This document shows, piece after piece, positions 28,507-39,068 of a stretch of DNA of 48,133 bases. A model generated the notes under the pieces. It saw only the letters and a list, made by a program, of their open reading frames with translations, was not told the DNA's origin and ran no database searches. The DNA comes from an uncultured Flavobacteriales bacterium (GTDB taxonomy: Bacteria; Bacteroidota; Bacteroidia; Flavobacteriales; BACL11). Each line of letters starts with the position of its first letter. Within the stretch, counting starts at the first letter, position 1. Location of the stretch: contig CAJWCP010000010.1 in the NCBI GenBank assembly GCA_913031595.1, forward strand, positions 1 through 48,133, given 5' to 3'. Both the position numbers and the translations under genes were made by a program.

Positions 28507-29037
28507 ATGAATCAGTATGAGATTGTTGTTAAAGGGATTAAAGAAGGGACTCATTCATTTTCTTTTTGTATTAAGGATTCGTTCTTTAAAGAAATGTGCA
28601 ATTCTGAAATAAAACATGCAAATATATCTGCAAAAGTTAGTTTAGAAAAAAAACACAATGCTTTACAACTATTTATAAAAATAAGAGGTAAGGTAAATCG
28701 CCTATTATGCGATGTTTGTGCAGAAGAGATGTCTATAGAAATTGAGAATAACACCCAGATTCTTATAAAAGAAAGTTATATGGAATTAGACGATACTGAT
28801 GAGATTCTCTATATTAAACCAACAGATCATATAGTATCAATAAAACAAATATTATTTGAACTGATTGTTTTATCTATACCTCAAAAAAAACAGCATAAAA
28901 TAGATGAAAAAGGAAAGAAAAAATGTAATATAGAAATGATACAATTAATAGAAAAATATAGTAGCCCTAAAGAAGGGAGGTTTGATGAAAGATGGAGCAC
29001 TTTAAAAAATTTAACAAATAATATAAATATAAAATAA
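28507..29037 (+). CDS. DUF177 (YceD-type) protein
   Basis: A 176-residue cytoplasmic protein of the DUF177/YceD family, encoded next to rpmF across many bacteria. In plants and some bacteria the family is linked to 23S rRNA maturation, but its role here is inferred from that link. The core segment [24 protein letters not shown] (given in part) contains a CxxC pair, and [15 protein letters not shown] is the conserved acidic-hydrophobic segment that follows. The stop overlaps the rpmF start by one base (TAATG), supporting translational coupling. Confidence 0.88.
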   Translation: MNQYEIVVKGIKEGTHSFSFCIKDSFFKEMCNSEIKHANISAKVSLEKKHNALQLFIKIRGKVNRLLCDVCAEEMSIEIENNTQILIKESYMELDDTDEILYIKPTDHIVSIKQILFELIVLSIPQKKQHKIDEKGKKKCNIEMIQLIEKYSSPKEGRFDERWSTLKNLTNNINIK

Positions 29038-29231
29038 TGGCACACCCTAAAAGGAAAATTTCAAAAACACGAAGAGACAAAAGACGTACTCATTATAAAG
29101 CTGATTCTCAAACAATTAAAATTTGCAAGGAAACTGGAGAAGCTCATTTATATCATCGTGCATATGAGCATGAGGGGAAACTATACTACAAAGGGAAATT
29201 AGTTTCCTCAAATAATGATAATGAAAAATAA
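29037..29231 (+). CDS. rpmF: 50S ribosomal protein L32
   Basis: A 64-residue large-subunit protein. The start [20 protein letters not shown] is typical, and [13 protein letters not shown] corresponds to the usual GExxLxHRVC region. The zinc-ribbon cysteines are missing apart from one Cys, so this is the zinc-free form. It is placed between DUF177 and plsX in the conserved ribosome/fatty-acid cluster. Confidence 0.95.
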   Translation: MAHPKRKISKTRRDKRRTHYKADSQTIKICKETGEAHLYHRAYEHEGKLYYKGKLVSSNNDNEK

Positions 29232-29271
29232 GCTTTTGTAATTTTAGCGATTATAAAAGTTTCACCTATTT

Positions 29272-30210
29272 ATGAAAATTGGTATTGATATTATGGGGGG
29301 TGATTTTGCTCCTAAAGCAACTCTAGAGGGAGCGATACTTGCTATAAAGGAGCTTCCTGAAAAAGTGAAAATTGTCTTGTTTGGAGAAAAAAATCAAATT
29401 GAAAATGAAATAGAATCGCATAATATTTCAATAGATAGATTTGAAATTGTTGATTCCCCTGAAAAAATAGAAATGGGTGAACATCCAACAAAAGCTTTAA
29501 AATTAAAACCAAATTCAAGTATCTCAAAAGGATTCTCGCACTTAACAAAAGGGGAAATTGATGGATTTGCTTCTGCTGGAAATACTGGAGCAATGTTTGT
29601 TGGAGGGTACTATTCTGTAAAGCCTATAAATGGAATTATAAGACCTGCCATATCTACTTTAATTCCTAAAGAAGATGGAAGCTTAGCTGTGCTTTTGGAT
29701 GTAGGGGCTAATGCTGATTGCAAAGCTGAAATGTTATATCAATTTGGAATTTTAGGGTCTCTTTTTGCTAAACATATTTGTAATATAACTACTCCCAATG
29801 TAAGCTTATTAAATCTTGGTGAAGAAAAAACAAAAGGAAATATGCTGACGCAAAGCGCCTATAATTTAATGGAAAATAATAACCACTACAACTTTATTGG
29901 AAATATAGAAGCTAGAGATATATTTAATTCCGTTACAGATGTTATTGTATGTGATGGTTTCACAGGAAATATTGTGTTAAAAGAAATTGAAGCATTCTAC
30001 AGCTTAATCAAAAAACGTAACATAATTGACCCCTATTTTGAAAAGTTGAATTACGAACAATATGGAGGAACTCCAATATTAGGATTAAATAAACCTGTAA
30101 TAATAGGACACGGGATATCAAATAAAATTGCAATAAAAAATATGATCTTGCTAACAAAAAATCTTATAGATGCCGGATTAACCAATAAGATAATAAATAA
30201 TATAAAATAA
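29272..30210 (+). CDS. plsX: Phosphate acyltransferase PlsX
   Basis: Converts acyl-ACP and phosphate to acyl-phosphate, the donor PlsY uses to make lysophosphatidic acid. The 312 residues begin [20 protein letters not shown], and the family segments [45 protein letters not shown] and [12 protein letters not shown] are all present. It lies 40 bases after rpmF, and its stop overlaps the fabH start by one base. Length is slightly under the usual 330-340, with a short C-terminus. Confidence 0.95.
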   Translation: MKIGIDIMGGDFAPKATLEGAILAIKELPEKVKIVLFGEKNQIENEIESHNISIDRFEIVDSPEKIEMGEHPTKALKLKPNSSISKGFSHLTKGEIDGFASAGNTGAMFVGGYYSVKPINGIIRPAISTLIPKEDGSLAVLLDVGANADCKAEMLYQFGILGSLFAKHICNITTPNVSLLNLGEEKTKGNMLTQSAYNLMENNNHYNFIGNIEARDIFNSVTDVIVCDGFTGNIVLKEIEAFYSLIKKRNIIDPYFEKLNYEQYGGTPILGLNKPVIIGHGISNKIAIKNMILLTKNLIDAGLTNKIINNIK

Positions 30211-31196
30211 TGACTAAAATTACTGCTGTAATAACCGGCATTCAAGGATATGTGCCGGACTATATTCTCACAAACAGTGAGCTTGAAAATATGGTTGACA
30301 CAAATGATGAATGGATTACCTCAAGGACAGGAATCAAAGAAAGACGAATATTAAAAGGAGAAAACCAAGGCACGTCTGATCTAGCAACAAGAGCTATAGA
30401 AGGGCTATTAGAAAAAACAAATACTAATGCGGAAGAAATTGATTTAATTATATGTGCAACAACAACTCCAGACATGTTAGTGGCCTCTACTGGATGTATT
30501 ATTGCTGATAAAATTGGTGCAAAAAATGCTTTTGCTTATGACCTAATGGCAGCCTGCTCTGGATTTCTTTATGCCTTAACAACAGCATCAAAATTTATTG
30601 AAACTGAAACATACAAAAAAGTAATTGTGGTTGGAGCAGATAAAATGTCTTCAATAATTGACTATACAGATAGAGCTACCTGTATAATATTTGGTGATGG
30701 TGCTGGAGCTGTGCTTCTTGAACCAAATAAAGAAGGATTAGGAGTGCAAGATTCTATATTAAAAAGCGATGGTGCTGGTAGAGAATTCTTACACATGAAA
30801 GCTGGAGGATCAATAAAGCCTGCATCACATGAAACAGTAGATGCAAGAGAACATTATGTTTTTCAAGATGGACAACCAGTGTTTAAAGCTGCAGTTAAAA
30901 ATATGGCTGATGTATCAGAAGAAATTATGCTAAGAAACAACCTTTCTGCAGAAAAAATTGCTTGGTTAGTACCACATCAAGCAAATAAGAGAATTATTGA
31001 TGCAACAGCAAGAAGAATGGGTATAGGAGATGAAAAAGTAATGCTTAATATTGAAAAATATGGAAATACTACAAGCGGAACAATCCCTTTATGTTTATGG
31101 GATTATGAAAATCAATTAAAAAGAGGGGATAATTTAATTCTAGCAGCATTTGGAGGAGGATTTACCTGGGGAGCTATTTATCTAAAATGGCTATAA
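30210..31196 (+). CDS. fabH: Beta-ketoacyl-ACP synthase III
   Basis: Starts fatty-acid synthesis by condensing acetyl-CoA (or a branched primer) with malonyl-ACP. The 328 residues include nucleophile Cys116 ([14 protein letters not shown]), the catalytic His in [14 protein letters not shown], and Asn in [12 protein letters not shown]. The N-terminal [11 protein letters not shown] loop is standard. It overlaps plsX by one base. Directly after the stop lies a 60-bp tandem repeat that separates it from accB. Primer preference cannot be told from the sequence. Confidence 0.96.
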   Translation: MTKITAVITGIQGYVPDYILTNSELENMVDTNDEWITSRTGIKERRILKGENQGTSDLATRAIEGLLEKTNTNAEEIDLIICATTTPDMLVASTGCIIADKIGAKNAFAYDLMAACSGFLYALTTASKFIETETYKKVIVVGADKMSSIIDYTDRATCIIFGDGAGAVLLEPNKEGLGVQDSILKSDGAGREFLHMKAGGSIKPASHETVDAREHYVFQDGQPVFKAAVKNMADVSEEIMLRNNLSAEKIAWLVPHQANKRIIDATARRMGIGDEKVMLNIEKYGNTTSGTIPLCLWDYENQLKRGDNLILAAFGGGFTWGAIYLKWL

Positions 31197-31200
31197 AATG

Positions 31201-31260
31201 CGTTTTTTTGCTTAAAAATGCGTTTTTTTGCTTAAAAATGTGTTTTTTTGCTTAAAAATA
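31201..31260 (+). repeat. Three 20-bp tandem repeats with phased A/T tracts
   Basis: Three head-to-tail copies of CGTTTTTTTGCTTAAAAATG occupy the fabH-accB gap; the third begins TG instead of CG. Each copy carries a T7 tract and an A5 tract whose centres are about 10 bp apart, so the six tracts follow the helical repeat. This is a recognised recipe for intrinsic DNA bending. The array ends 7 bases before the accB start codon. Confidence 0.95.
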
Positions 31261-31267
31261 ACAAAAT

Positions 31268-31813
31268 ATGAATTTAAAAGATATTCAAGAATTAATAAAA
31301 TTTGTTGCAAAATCTGGAGCAACTGAAGTAGATTTAGAAATAGATAACATTAAAATTTCTATTAAATCTCCTCCAAAGAAAAAAAGAGGAGAAACTGATG
31401 AGCAAATCACTATAATACCAACTACAAATCAACCGGTAATACCAACAGGACAAATAGCACAACCTGTACAAGTAGCGACTCCTCCAGCAGTAGCACAAGC
31501 TACTGATTCTCAACTGCAAACAGAAAATATAGAAAAAAAGGAAAGCTTAGAAAAAGCAGAAGAAAATACAAGTTATATTACTATAAAAGCATCCATGATC
31601 GGTACTTTTTATAGGTCTTCTTCGCCTGAAAATCCTCCATTTATTAAAGTAGGAGATACTATTAAGCCTGGAGACCCATTATGCATTATTGAAGCGATGA
31701 AGCTGTTTAATGAAATTGAAGCAGAAATATCTGGTAAAATCATCAAAGTATTAGTTGATGATGCAACGCCTATTGAGTTTGATCAAGATTTATTTTTAGT
31801 TGATCCATCATAA
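31268..31813 (+). CDS. accB: Acetyl-CoA carboxylase, biotin carboxyl carrier protein
   Basis: Carries biotin between the carboxylase and transferase halves of acetyl-CoA carboxylase. The 181 residues have an N-terminal assembly segment (1-40, LKDIQELIKFVAKSGATEVDL). A flexible linker rich in Pro, Gln and Ala follows (about 45-100). The C-terminal biotinyl domain carries the EAMKLFNEI signature, with biotin acceptor Lys145. It is followed 23 bases later by accC. The accA/accD transferase subunits are not in the window. An array of bent-type repeats ends just ahead of the start. Confidence 0.95.
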   Translation: MNLKDIQELIKFVAKSGATEVDLEIDNIKISIKSPPKKKRGETDEQITIIPTTNQPVIPTGQIAQPVQVATPPAVAQATDSQLQTENIEKKESLEKAEENTSYITIKASMIGTFYRSSSPENPPFIKVGDTIKPGDPLCIIEAMKLFNEIEAEISGKIIKVLVDDATPIEFDQDLFLVDPS

Positions 31814-31836
31814 CTATTAATTAACACTAATTTTAA

Positions 31837-33171
31837 ATGTTTAATAAAATACTTATAGCTAATAGAGGAGAAATTGCCTTGCGAATTATCCGAACATGCA
31901 AGGAGATGGGCATAAAAACTGTTGCTGTTTATTCCAAAGCAGATGTAGACAGCCTACATGTTAGGTTTGCAGATGAAGCGGTATGTATTGGCCCTCCTAA
32001 CAGTACAGATTCATATTTAAAAATAGCAAACATTATTGCGGCAGCAGAAATTACTAATGCTGATGCTATACATCCTGGATATGGGTTCTTAGCTGAAAAT
32101 GCAAACTTCTCAGAAGTTTGCAAATCAAATAATATAAAATTCATTGGGGCTTCTCCAAAAATGATTAGCAAAATGGGAGATAAAGCAGCAGCAAAATCTA
32201 CAATGAAAAAAGCAGGAGTCCCAACAATACCAGGTTCAGAAGGATTAATTCCAAACTTTAAAACATGTGAAAAAATTGCTAAGGAAATAGGCTACCCCAT
32301 TATGTTAAAAGCAACCGCAGGAGGAGGAGGAAAAGGGATGAGATTAGTATGGGGCGCTGAAAATCTTGAGGCTGCTTGGAATAGCGCTAAAACAGAATCA
32401 AAAGCTGCGTTTGGTAATGACGGGATGTATATGGAAAAATTTATTGAAGATCCAAGACATATAGAAATACAAATTATTGGCGATCAAAAAGGAAGGGCAG
32501 CACATTTATCAGAGAGAGACTGTTCTATTCAGAGAAGACATCAAAAACTAGCAGAAGAAACTCCCTCTCCTTTTATGACAAAAAAATTACGCCATGAAAT
32601 GGGAGAAGCAGCAATAAAAGCAGCGCAAGCTGTAAAATACGAAGGGGTTGGAACAGTAGAATTTTTAGTTGACAAACATAGAAATTTCTATTTTATGGAA
32701 ATGAATACTCGTATACAGGTAGAACACCCTGTAACAGAGGAAGTTGTTGATTATGACCTTATAAAAGAACAGATTAAAGTGGCAGCAGGCATAGACATAT
32801 CAGGAAAGAATTATTTCCCTCAGCTACATGCAATTGAATGTAGGATCAATGCAGAAGACCCTGAGAATGACTTTAGACCTTCTCCTGGCATGATCACAAA
32901 TTTTCATGCTCCAGGAGGGCATGGGGTAAGAATAGATACTCATGTCTACGCAAATTATCTAATACCTCCTTTTTATGATTCTATGATTGCAAAAGTAATT
33001 ACAGTGGCGCAAACAAGAGAAGAAGCTATAGGCAAGATGGAAAGAGCATTAGATGAATTTATTATTGAAGGAATTAAAACAACAATCCCATTTCATCAAA
33101 AATTAATGAAAAATGAAGCTTTTAGGAAGGGAGATTATACGACAAAATTTATGGATACATTTGAGTATTAA
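31837..33171 (+). CDS. accC: Acetyl-CoA carboxylase, biotin carboxylase
   Basis: Carboxylates the biotin of AccB using ATP and bicarbonate. The 444 residues follow the ATP-grasp layout: the start [19 protein letters not shown], the glycine loop [14 protein letters not shown] (about 151-164), [18 protein letters not shown] (228-245 region), and [16 protein letters not shown] with the catalytic Glu and Arg. Length matches E. coli AccC (449). It is the last gene of the plus-strand cluster and converges on the PLD gene with only 8 bases between stops; no terminator is visible there. Confidence 0.96.
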   Translation: MFNKILIANRGEIALRIIRTCKEMGIKTVAVYSKADVDSLHVRFADEAVCIGPPNSTDSYLKIANIIAAAEITNADAIHPGYGFLAENANFSEVCKSNNIKFIGASPKMISKMGDKAAAKSTMKKAGVPTIPGSEGLIPNFKTCEKIAKEIGYPIMLKATAGGGGKGMRLVWGAENLEAAWNSAKTESKAAFGNDGMYMEKFIEDPRHIEIQIIGDQKGRAAHLSERDCSIQRRHQKLAEETPSPFMTKKLRHEMGEAAIKAAQAVKYEGVGTVEFLVDKHRNFYFMEMNTRIQVEHPVTEEVVDYDLIKEQIKVAAGIDISGKNYFPQLHAIECRINAEDPENDFRPSPGMITNFHAPGGHGVRIDTHVYANYLIPPFYDSMIAKVITVAQTREEAIGKMERALDEFIIEGIKTTIPFHQKLMKNEAFRKGDYTTKFMDTFEY

Positions 33172-33179
33172 CGATTAGC

Positions 33180-35324
33180 CTACTTTATTATAACCTTCTT
33201 AATAGCCTTCCCTTCATTAGTAAAAATCTCAATAAAATAAATCCCTCGATTTGCAAATTTAATATCAGTATCATATGAAGAATATAAATACCTACCATCA
33301 ACAGAATAAATTTTAATTTCATTGATTGGTGAAAAACTACTAATCTTTACCATTCCAGAAGAAGGATTTGGAAGAACTAAAACATCTTCCACCTTAATGT
33401 TATCAATATTACTAGGAAGAAAACAAGGGGATCCGCCTGGATCCAACTCACACCATCTTCTTTCAAACTCTTGAAGATATATATTTGCTATTTCAGCATC
33501 ATAAATTATTAGTGTGTTTTCATCAGAATTATTCTCCGCATTACTACTCCAATTGTGAGAACCTGTTAAGACTGACGGCCTTGAAGACGGAAAGTTTGCA
33601 TCAGAAATTGCATACTTATGATGAAGCTGATGTGTTACGCCCATATGCGACCTAACATTAACACCTCCATTAATAAGATTGTCATATTCACTTCCAGTTG
33701 TGTTTTGAGACTCAAGTATACCTCTTACATATACATTAAACTCAATATCCTTATTAATAACAGCATCTCCTAAATCATCTCTTGTAAAAGACAAAAGAGC
33801 AAACTCTAATGAATGATCAACTTGTTCAATAAAATTTAAAATCTTACTTGTTGTTTGATCAGAAGGAGAAAAATATAACTCAATTTCTTTTCCATCAACT
33901 ATAAATTTATGAGGGGTATTATCAATCTTATGTGTTCCAAAAACTCCACCCCACATCTCCTCAAACTCTATTGTATATGCTTTTGCTAATGCTTGATCCT
34001 GAATAAAAATAATATTATTATAATCATTTATTAAATTAGCAGGGTTTGACCAATTACAAGAACCTCCCATAACCCAAGAATTGTCAACAGAATTTACATC
34101 TACAATAATAAACTTATTATGCATAATACCAGCTGGACTAGGATCTCTATAGATAATCGGAATATTAGGATTTAAACTCTGCAGCATTATATTCATAGCA
34201 TCATCATCAGCTATGTATCTAACCTGAACCCCCCTATTATACGCATCATTTATAGCATTTGCAATTGTGCCGTCAGACGCATTATATACGCATATATCAA
34301 GAGTAGATTGAGCTCGGCTAATAAACGCAGAAATGGTATCACTAAAATTAGAAGAAATATTTTGCGCATTTACTCCATTTGAAAAAGAAAGGTCGACATA
34401 ATGATTAAAATAAGGTATGATTTTACCAGAAGATAAAGATGCCGTTGAATATATTCCAGTATTTGAGAATGCAGTATCTGAACCATTAACAGAATAACAC
34501 TTAACATAATAAAAGGTAGCTGGCTGCAAGCCAGTTAAGCTAACTGTATGGGCAATGCTATTTCCACCTTGATTAATTACTGTTCCTAATGCAGGAGTGC
34601 TTCCATAATCACAATTAGCTGTAGAAATATTAGACACATCCCAAGTTAAGTCAAAACTTGTAGTCGTAATATTTGTTTGTGTTACAGCAGACGTAAACAC
34701 GATATTCCCGCTTTGGATAATGTCAGCAGAATCTCTCGGTAAAATTTGATATCCATCATTTGCAGGTGTAGAAAATGTATATTGTGAAGAGATTCCTATT
34801 AGTGTAACGGGACCTATGGGAATTAAAGAATTTTCTAAGGGGCTACCTGTTCTTATATAGACCCTTCCTAGCTGACCGTTTGATGTGAAATCATGTGTGC
34901 CAGATGTAAAAGTTGATCCGCCTCCATTAAAAATAACGTTATCTATTTGGACTAATTCTGATTCAGTATTCTCTCCAATCTGATTTGGAGTAACAACCTG
35001 TGGAGATACTGTGTATGAAAAAGGACTTACAGAAAGTGTGTTCACAGGAGTCATTTCCATAAGACCATTATAATCAACTAATACTCCTGTAACTGTAATT
35101 TCCTCTCCTCTTACTACTGCACTAAGTGGAGTAGGATCATACAATGCTAATCCTGCTGTAGAATCTTGGATATAACGAATTGGGCCTAATTCATCTCCAT
35201 TTGTAACTACTCCTGTAACAGTTACTGTTGCTCCAATTCCTTGCAATCTAGCTGTAGCTATATCTTGAGCAAATACAACTAGGCTAGTTAAAATAATTCC
35301 AAATAATATTATTATTTTTTTCAT
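33180..35324 (-). CDS. T9SS-secreted phospholipase D-like protein
   Basis: A 714-residue secreted protein. Signal peptide 1-19 is followed by an OB-like/DUF5689-like region (about 20-205, TVTGVVTNGDELGPIRYIQD) and a fibronectin III-like domain (about 208-297). Two PLD half-sites follow, each with the HxKxxxxD motif: His402-Lys404-Asp409 and His568-Lys570-Asp575, with following GGSCNWSN and TGSHNWSSN loops. Both halves are complete, so catalysis is likely. The family includes nucleases as well as phospholipases; OB-like partners are common in secreted nucleases. A T9SS sorting domain (about 645-714, VLPNPSSG and RGIYFIEIF) ends it. It lies 17 bases after the TonB receptor gene. Confidence 0.85.
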   Translation of the reverse strand: MKKIIILFGIILTSLVVFAQDIATARLQGIGATVTVTGVVTNGDELGPIRYIQDSTAGLALYDPTPLSAVVRGEEITVTGVLVDYNGLMEMTPVNTLSVSPFSYTVSPQVVTPNQIGENTESELVQIDNVIFNGGGSTFTSGTHDFTSNGQLGRVYIRTGSPLENSLIPIGPVTLIGISSQYTFSTPANDGYQILPRDSADIIQSGNIVFTSAVTQTNITTTSFDLTWDVSNISTANCDYGSTPALGTVINQGGNSIAHTVSLTGLQPATFYYVKCYSVNGSDTAFSNTGIYSTASLSSGKIIPYFNHYVDLSFSNGVNAQNISSNFSDTISAFISRAQSTLDICVYNASDGTIANAINDAYNRGVQVRYIADDDAMNIMLQSLNPNIPIIYRDPSPAGIMHNKFIIVDVNSVDNSWVMGGSCNWSNPANLINDYNNIIFIQDQALAKAYTIEFEEMWGGVFGTHKIDNTPHKFIVDGKEIELYFSPSDQTTSKILNFIEQVDHSLEFALLSFTRDDLGDAVINKDIEFNVYVRGILESQNTTGSEYDNLINGGVNVRSHMGVTHQLHHKYAISDANFPSSRPSVLTGSHNWSSNAENNSDENTLIIYDAEIANIYLQEFERRWCELDPGGSPCFLPSNIDNIKVEDVLVLPNPSSGMVKISSFSPINEIKIYSVDGRYLYSSYDTDIKFANRGIYFIEIFTNEGKAIKKVIIK

Positions 35325-35341
35325 AATTCTTTTCTATTTTT

Positions 35342-38104
35342 TTAAAAACTAAACCTTGCAGATAAATTTATTCTTCTTCCTAATCCAAAAAATACACTTG
35401 CAGACTTTGCGTCAAAATCACTGTAATCTGCATTAAAACCATCATTGTTTTTTGCATCTGATATATACACTTTGTTAAACAAATTAAGCACGCTTAATTT
35501 AAAATCTAATTTATGCTTTTGCGATAATTTAAATTTATAGCCGGCATGCAAATCTATCAAATAATATGCAGGAATCATCCAACTTTCTCTACTAGCATTG
35601 TCTCCACTCAAAGTTCCTGCATCAAAATCAGAATAATAGCGATCAAAATATGTGCCTCTGAATTTTAAATATGAATTATTTGTAGGCTCATACCTAATAC
35701 TTATACCATACTGAGTCTGAGCGGCATCTCCCACATGAACCCCATTAGCATCATATTCTAAAGTGTCTAATTCTGTATGCCCTAAATCTAAAGAAGGAGG
35801 TTCGTTTAGACTGTTTAAAATAATTGCCTTTCCTCCTGAAGTCCATATCCAGTCACCTAAAGACAGTAGTCCTTCTATATTTAGATTTTGTGTTAACTTA
35901 AAAGAAAGATCCATTTCAACCCCTTTGTGAAGGGCATTCATTGGTACAACATCCGTATAATAAATTCCACTAATATTATCGGCCACAGTAACTGGCTTAT
36001 TTTCCCATATAGTATAATACCCATTTAGATTAGCTGAAAATATAGATGAACGATAAGAATAACCTCCCTCTACAGCTTTCACAATCTCATTGCGAATATA
36101 TTCTTGCAACGTATTATTATAAGTGTAAATATTGTTGAACCTTGGAGCTTTTGAAATATAGCCTGAATTAAAAAATAAATTGTTATTCTCATTTAAATTA
36201 ACATTAGCTCCCGTCTTCACCGTATAACCTTTTATCCATTTCCAAGGGGTTGAGGCGTATTCTGCTTCTTCTGAGTTAATAGTATATTTATTGCCGTTAA
36301 TTTCTAGCGTATCTGGAATATATGTTAGTGAGTCTATACCTAAAGCTTCTCGTATAGTAGTGTCAGATAATACTAAGTCCTTCTTTTTAAAATAATCTAT
36401 TCGTTTATGTCCAGAGTTAGAACCAGAGATGTTAATAAAAGCACTAAATATCTCGTCACTATACTCAGCTTGAGAAAAAACCCCTCCCCACTTTACAAGC
36501 CCATCATTATGGTACCGAATAATATCTCCTTCTTTTTTAACTGGCCCAGTAGTTTGATTATTAAAAATTGTATAGTCTGCTCCAAGCATATCATATGCCT
36601 GAGCATAATGTTCTCCTTTATAATAGCGCAAGTCTAATCCTCCCGAAAAAGAAAACGCATCAGTTGCCTGATAGTTTAAGGTGGAAAGAGCTCCATACCA
36701 ATAATGATTATTTACCTTCGATAATAAATAACTAGCTGTCTTGTATTCGGTGTCTGAAAAATCAGTATCTATAATGGGGCCAAATGGACCAGAACCAACA
36801 TTTGCGTCATAAGCTTGTTGCAAAGACATTTGGCCATTTTCTGTTTCTCCTATTCCATTTGCCTGTGTTCCTCCTCCATTACCAATAGAGGCATAAAAAA
36901 TATTTGAAATATATAGCTTATCATTAACTTTCCAGAAATCTCTTAAAGAAATTTGCGGTTTATGATAGTAATTCTTTCTTGTATTTAATATCTCTTTATT
37001 ATGAATTGTATCTCCATTATCATCTAATATCCATCTGTCTAAATTTCCCCAATATCTATTATAGGTGATCCCTTTATTTATAACGTCTCTAGTTGAAAAG
37101 TTAGATGTATCTCCAAGACTTCGTGCAAATGTAGTATCATAGGTAGCAATATCACTTTTATAAGCTCTCTGCCCATGATGTTGTGGCGCTCCCATAACCG
37201 AAAGACTCAAAATATGTGATCCTAATTCTTTTTGAATTTTTGCATAATAAAACGCTCCTTCCGTCCATGTTTGCTCAACAAATCCATTACCTTTTTTATA
37301 AGACCCTGCAAAGGTATAGCCCCATCCATTATCTAATTTTCCAGAATTATAGCCTACTGATGTGCGTAATTTACCATAAGATCCTACTTCTTGCTTAATT
37401 ATTCCTCCAGATTTATTACCAGTGCCTTTTGTCAGTATATTCATTGTTCCCCCTACTGAAGGAATAGCAATCTTTGAAGCGCCTAATCCTCTTTGAACCT
37501 GAATATTAGAAGTAACCGCATCAAGGCCAAACCAATTTGACCAGTATACCCATCCATTCTCCATGTCATTAACAGGGATCCCATCAATCATAACTGCAAC
37601 ATTTCTTTGATTAAATCCACGAATAGTAATTCTTGCATCTCCATCTCCGCCTCCTGTTTGCGTTGCATACACTCCAGGAGTAGAATTAAGCACCATTGGA
37701 ATATCTTGCGAAGCTAATTCTTCATTTAATTTCTGTACATTAATAGTAGAAAAGGCAATAGGAGTTTTCCTGTCTTGTGCAACATCTGCGACTACCTGAA
37801 CTTCATTTAAAAGTATAGTTTTAAGTTTAAAATCCAAATTTTGTAAGGTTCCCTTAATCACAACCAATTTATTCAATGGTTTATAACCTACATATGAAAC
37901 TTGAAAACTTCTTTCTCCTTCTGGGATAGAAATAGAATAGCTTCCGTCTAAATCAGTTACTGTTCCTTGACCTTTTCCATAAATTATTGTTGCTCCTATT
38001 AAGCCCTCTCCTGTATTATAATCAACTACTTTCCCTTTAAGTGTCGTTTGAGAAAAGGCATTAAGGCTAAAAAGAATCAAAATTAAGATACCAATATTCT
38101 TCAT
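35342..38104 (-). CDS. TonB-dependent receptor in surface locus
   Basis: A 920-residue outer-membrane transporter. It has a signal peptide (1-18, ending AFSQ) and a carboxypeptidase-D-like domain (about 19-100, TTLKGKVVDYNTGEGLIGATI). The plug domain (about 105-230) contains GGGDGDARITIRGFNQRNVAVMIDG, shown here in part, then MENGWVYWSNWFGLD and GGTMNILTKGT. A barrel ends in LSARFSF with the usual terminal Phe. No SusD-like gene is adjacent. Instead it sits between a lamin-tail protein and a PLD-like protein, both T9SS-secreted, which suggests uptake of something those proteins bind or cut. Substrate is unknown. Confidence 0.9.
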   Translation of the reverse strand: MKNIGILILILFSLNAFSQTTLKGKVVDYNTGEGLIGATIIYGKGQGTVTDLDGSYSISIPEGERSFQVSYVGYKPLNKLVVIKGTLQNLDFKLKTILLNEVQVVADVAQDRKTPIAFSTINVQKLNEELASQDIPMVLNSTPGVYATQTGGGDGDARITIRGFNQRNVAVMIDGIPVNDMENGWVYWSNWFGLDAVTSNIQVQRGLGASKIAIPSVGGTMNILTKGTGNKSGGIIKQEVGSYGKLRTSVGYNSGKLDNGWGYTFAGSYKKGNGFVEQTWTEGAFYYAKIQKELGSHILSLSVMGAPQHHGQRAYKSDIATYDTTFARSLGDTSNFSTRDVINKGITYNRYWGNLDRWILDDNGDTIHNKEILNTRKNYYHKPQISLRDFWKVNDKLYISNIFYASIGNGGGTQANGIGETENGQMSLQQAYDANVGSGPFGPIIDTDFSDTEYKTASYLLSKVNNHYWYGALSTLNYQATDAFSFSGGLDLRYYKGEHYAQAYDMLGADYTIFNNQTTGPVKKEGDIIRYHNDGLVKWGGVFSQAEYSDEIFSAFINISGSNSGHKRIDYFKKKDLVLSDTTIREALGIDSLTYIPDTLEINGNKYTINSEEAEYASTPWKWIKGYTVKTGANVNLNENNNLFFNSGYISKAPRFNNIYTYNNTLQEYIRNEIVKAVEGGYSYRSSIFSANLNGYYTIWENKPVTVADNISGIYYTDVVPMNALHKGVEMDLSFKLTQNLNIEGLLSLGDWIWTSGGKAIILNSLNEPPSLDLGHTELDTLEYDANGVHVGDAAQTQYGISIRYEPTNNSYLKFRGTYFDRYYSDFDAGTLSGDNASRESWMIPAYYLIDLHAGYKFKLSQKHKLDFKLSVLNLFNKVYISDAKNNDGFNADYSDFDAKSASVFFGLGRRINLSARFSF

Positions 38105-38165
38105 TTATATATATAAGAAGTGAGAAATATAATATAACTACTAATCCTCCAATGATTAGAATAGA

Positions 38166-39068
38166 TTACTCTATAATAAGTTTATTGTCAGCTTTTCTTC
38201 CATCAACAAATCTAATACTAATCAAATAAGCTCCTTTTGCTAGGTTATTAGTATTAATAGTATGTTTATTAGAAGTTAAAATCATTTCTCCTAAAAGATT
38301 AGTAATTTGAATCTCGGTAATCTTTTGAGTTGATTCTACAGAAACTATGCTTCCAACAATAGCTGGATTAGGATACACTACATAAGAGTCTTTTGTCTCT
38401 TCTATATTAGCTGCTCCTGTGCAAGAGCAGCTATGGCTTCCTAAATTATTCCAAGTAGAAACGGGCAAAGAATCCCACTCTAAACTTGGATTAAATAAAT
38501 CTAAGCCATTATTATCTCCATGCAACACATTACTCTTACGAATTAAAGTATGATTTGCTGTCCACCAAGTCCCCATAGTAAATCCAGAAGCGGCATCATC
38601 CGTCCATGCGCCTGAAGCAGGATCTTCCCCAACCCTACCAATAACATCTAAAATATTTCCATCTTTGATTAAAACCATTGCATCATTGCCGTTCATATGC
38701 ATAGGAGTTGGATATGAACCATTTGGCTCAGCCATATCTCCCATATTATAAAGAGCCATGTCACAATATCCAAATTGTCCTGCTGTGTCTGTATCTCCAT
38801 TTGTTAAGACAAATACATCTCCTGAGGCTAGAATTCCTGATAAACTTGTAATTCCTCCTGCAGAACTGTTTGTTGCTCCATTAGAATACCTCTCCACTTG
38901 ATAACCGCTTAAATCTATTGGAAAGGCTGTTGGATTATAAATCTCAATTGCCTTATTCTGACCATATCCTTCTACATACTCAGAGAAAAATAATTCTGAA
39001 CAATCAACAATCTGCGCATGTAAACTAATTGTAAGAAATAAACTAATTAGTAATATAATTCTATTCAT
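38166..39068 (-). CDS. T9SS-secreted lamin-tail domain protein
   Basis: A 300-residue secreted protein. Signal peptide 1-18 leads into a lamin-tail (LTD) domain covering about 20-215: ELFFSEYVEGYGQNKAIEIYN at 25-45, then IDLSGYQVERYSNG and ASGDVFVLTNGD. LTD domains in bacteria often accompany secreted nucleases such as ExeM-type enzymes and are thought to be binding modules. No catalytic domain is present here. A short T9SS sorting domain (about 230-300, YVVYPNPAIVGSIVSVES) follows. It is first in the LTD-TonB receptor-PLD set, 61 bases ahead of the receptor gene. Confidence 0.82.
   Translation of the reverse strand: MNRIILLISLFLTISLHAQIVDCSELFFSEYVEGYGQNKAIEIYNPTAFPIDLSGYQVERYSNGATNSSAGGITSLSGILASGDVFVLTNGDTDTAGQFGYCDMALYNMGDMAEPNGSYPTPMHMNGNDAMVLIKDGNILDVIGRVGEDPASGAWTDDAASGFTMGTWWTANHTLIRKSNVLHGDNNGLDLFNPSLEWDSLPVSTWNNLGSHSCSCTGAANIEETKDSYVVYPNPAIVGSIVSVESTQKITEIQITNLLGEMILTSNKHTINTNNLAKGAYLISIRFVDGRKADNKLIIE

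Noticed and set aside
31201-31260. CRISPR-like array
   Set aside because: The three 20-bp units are directly adjacent with no spacers and no cas genes are near.
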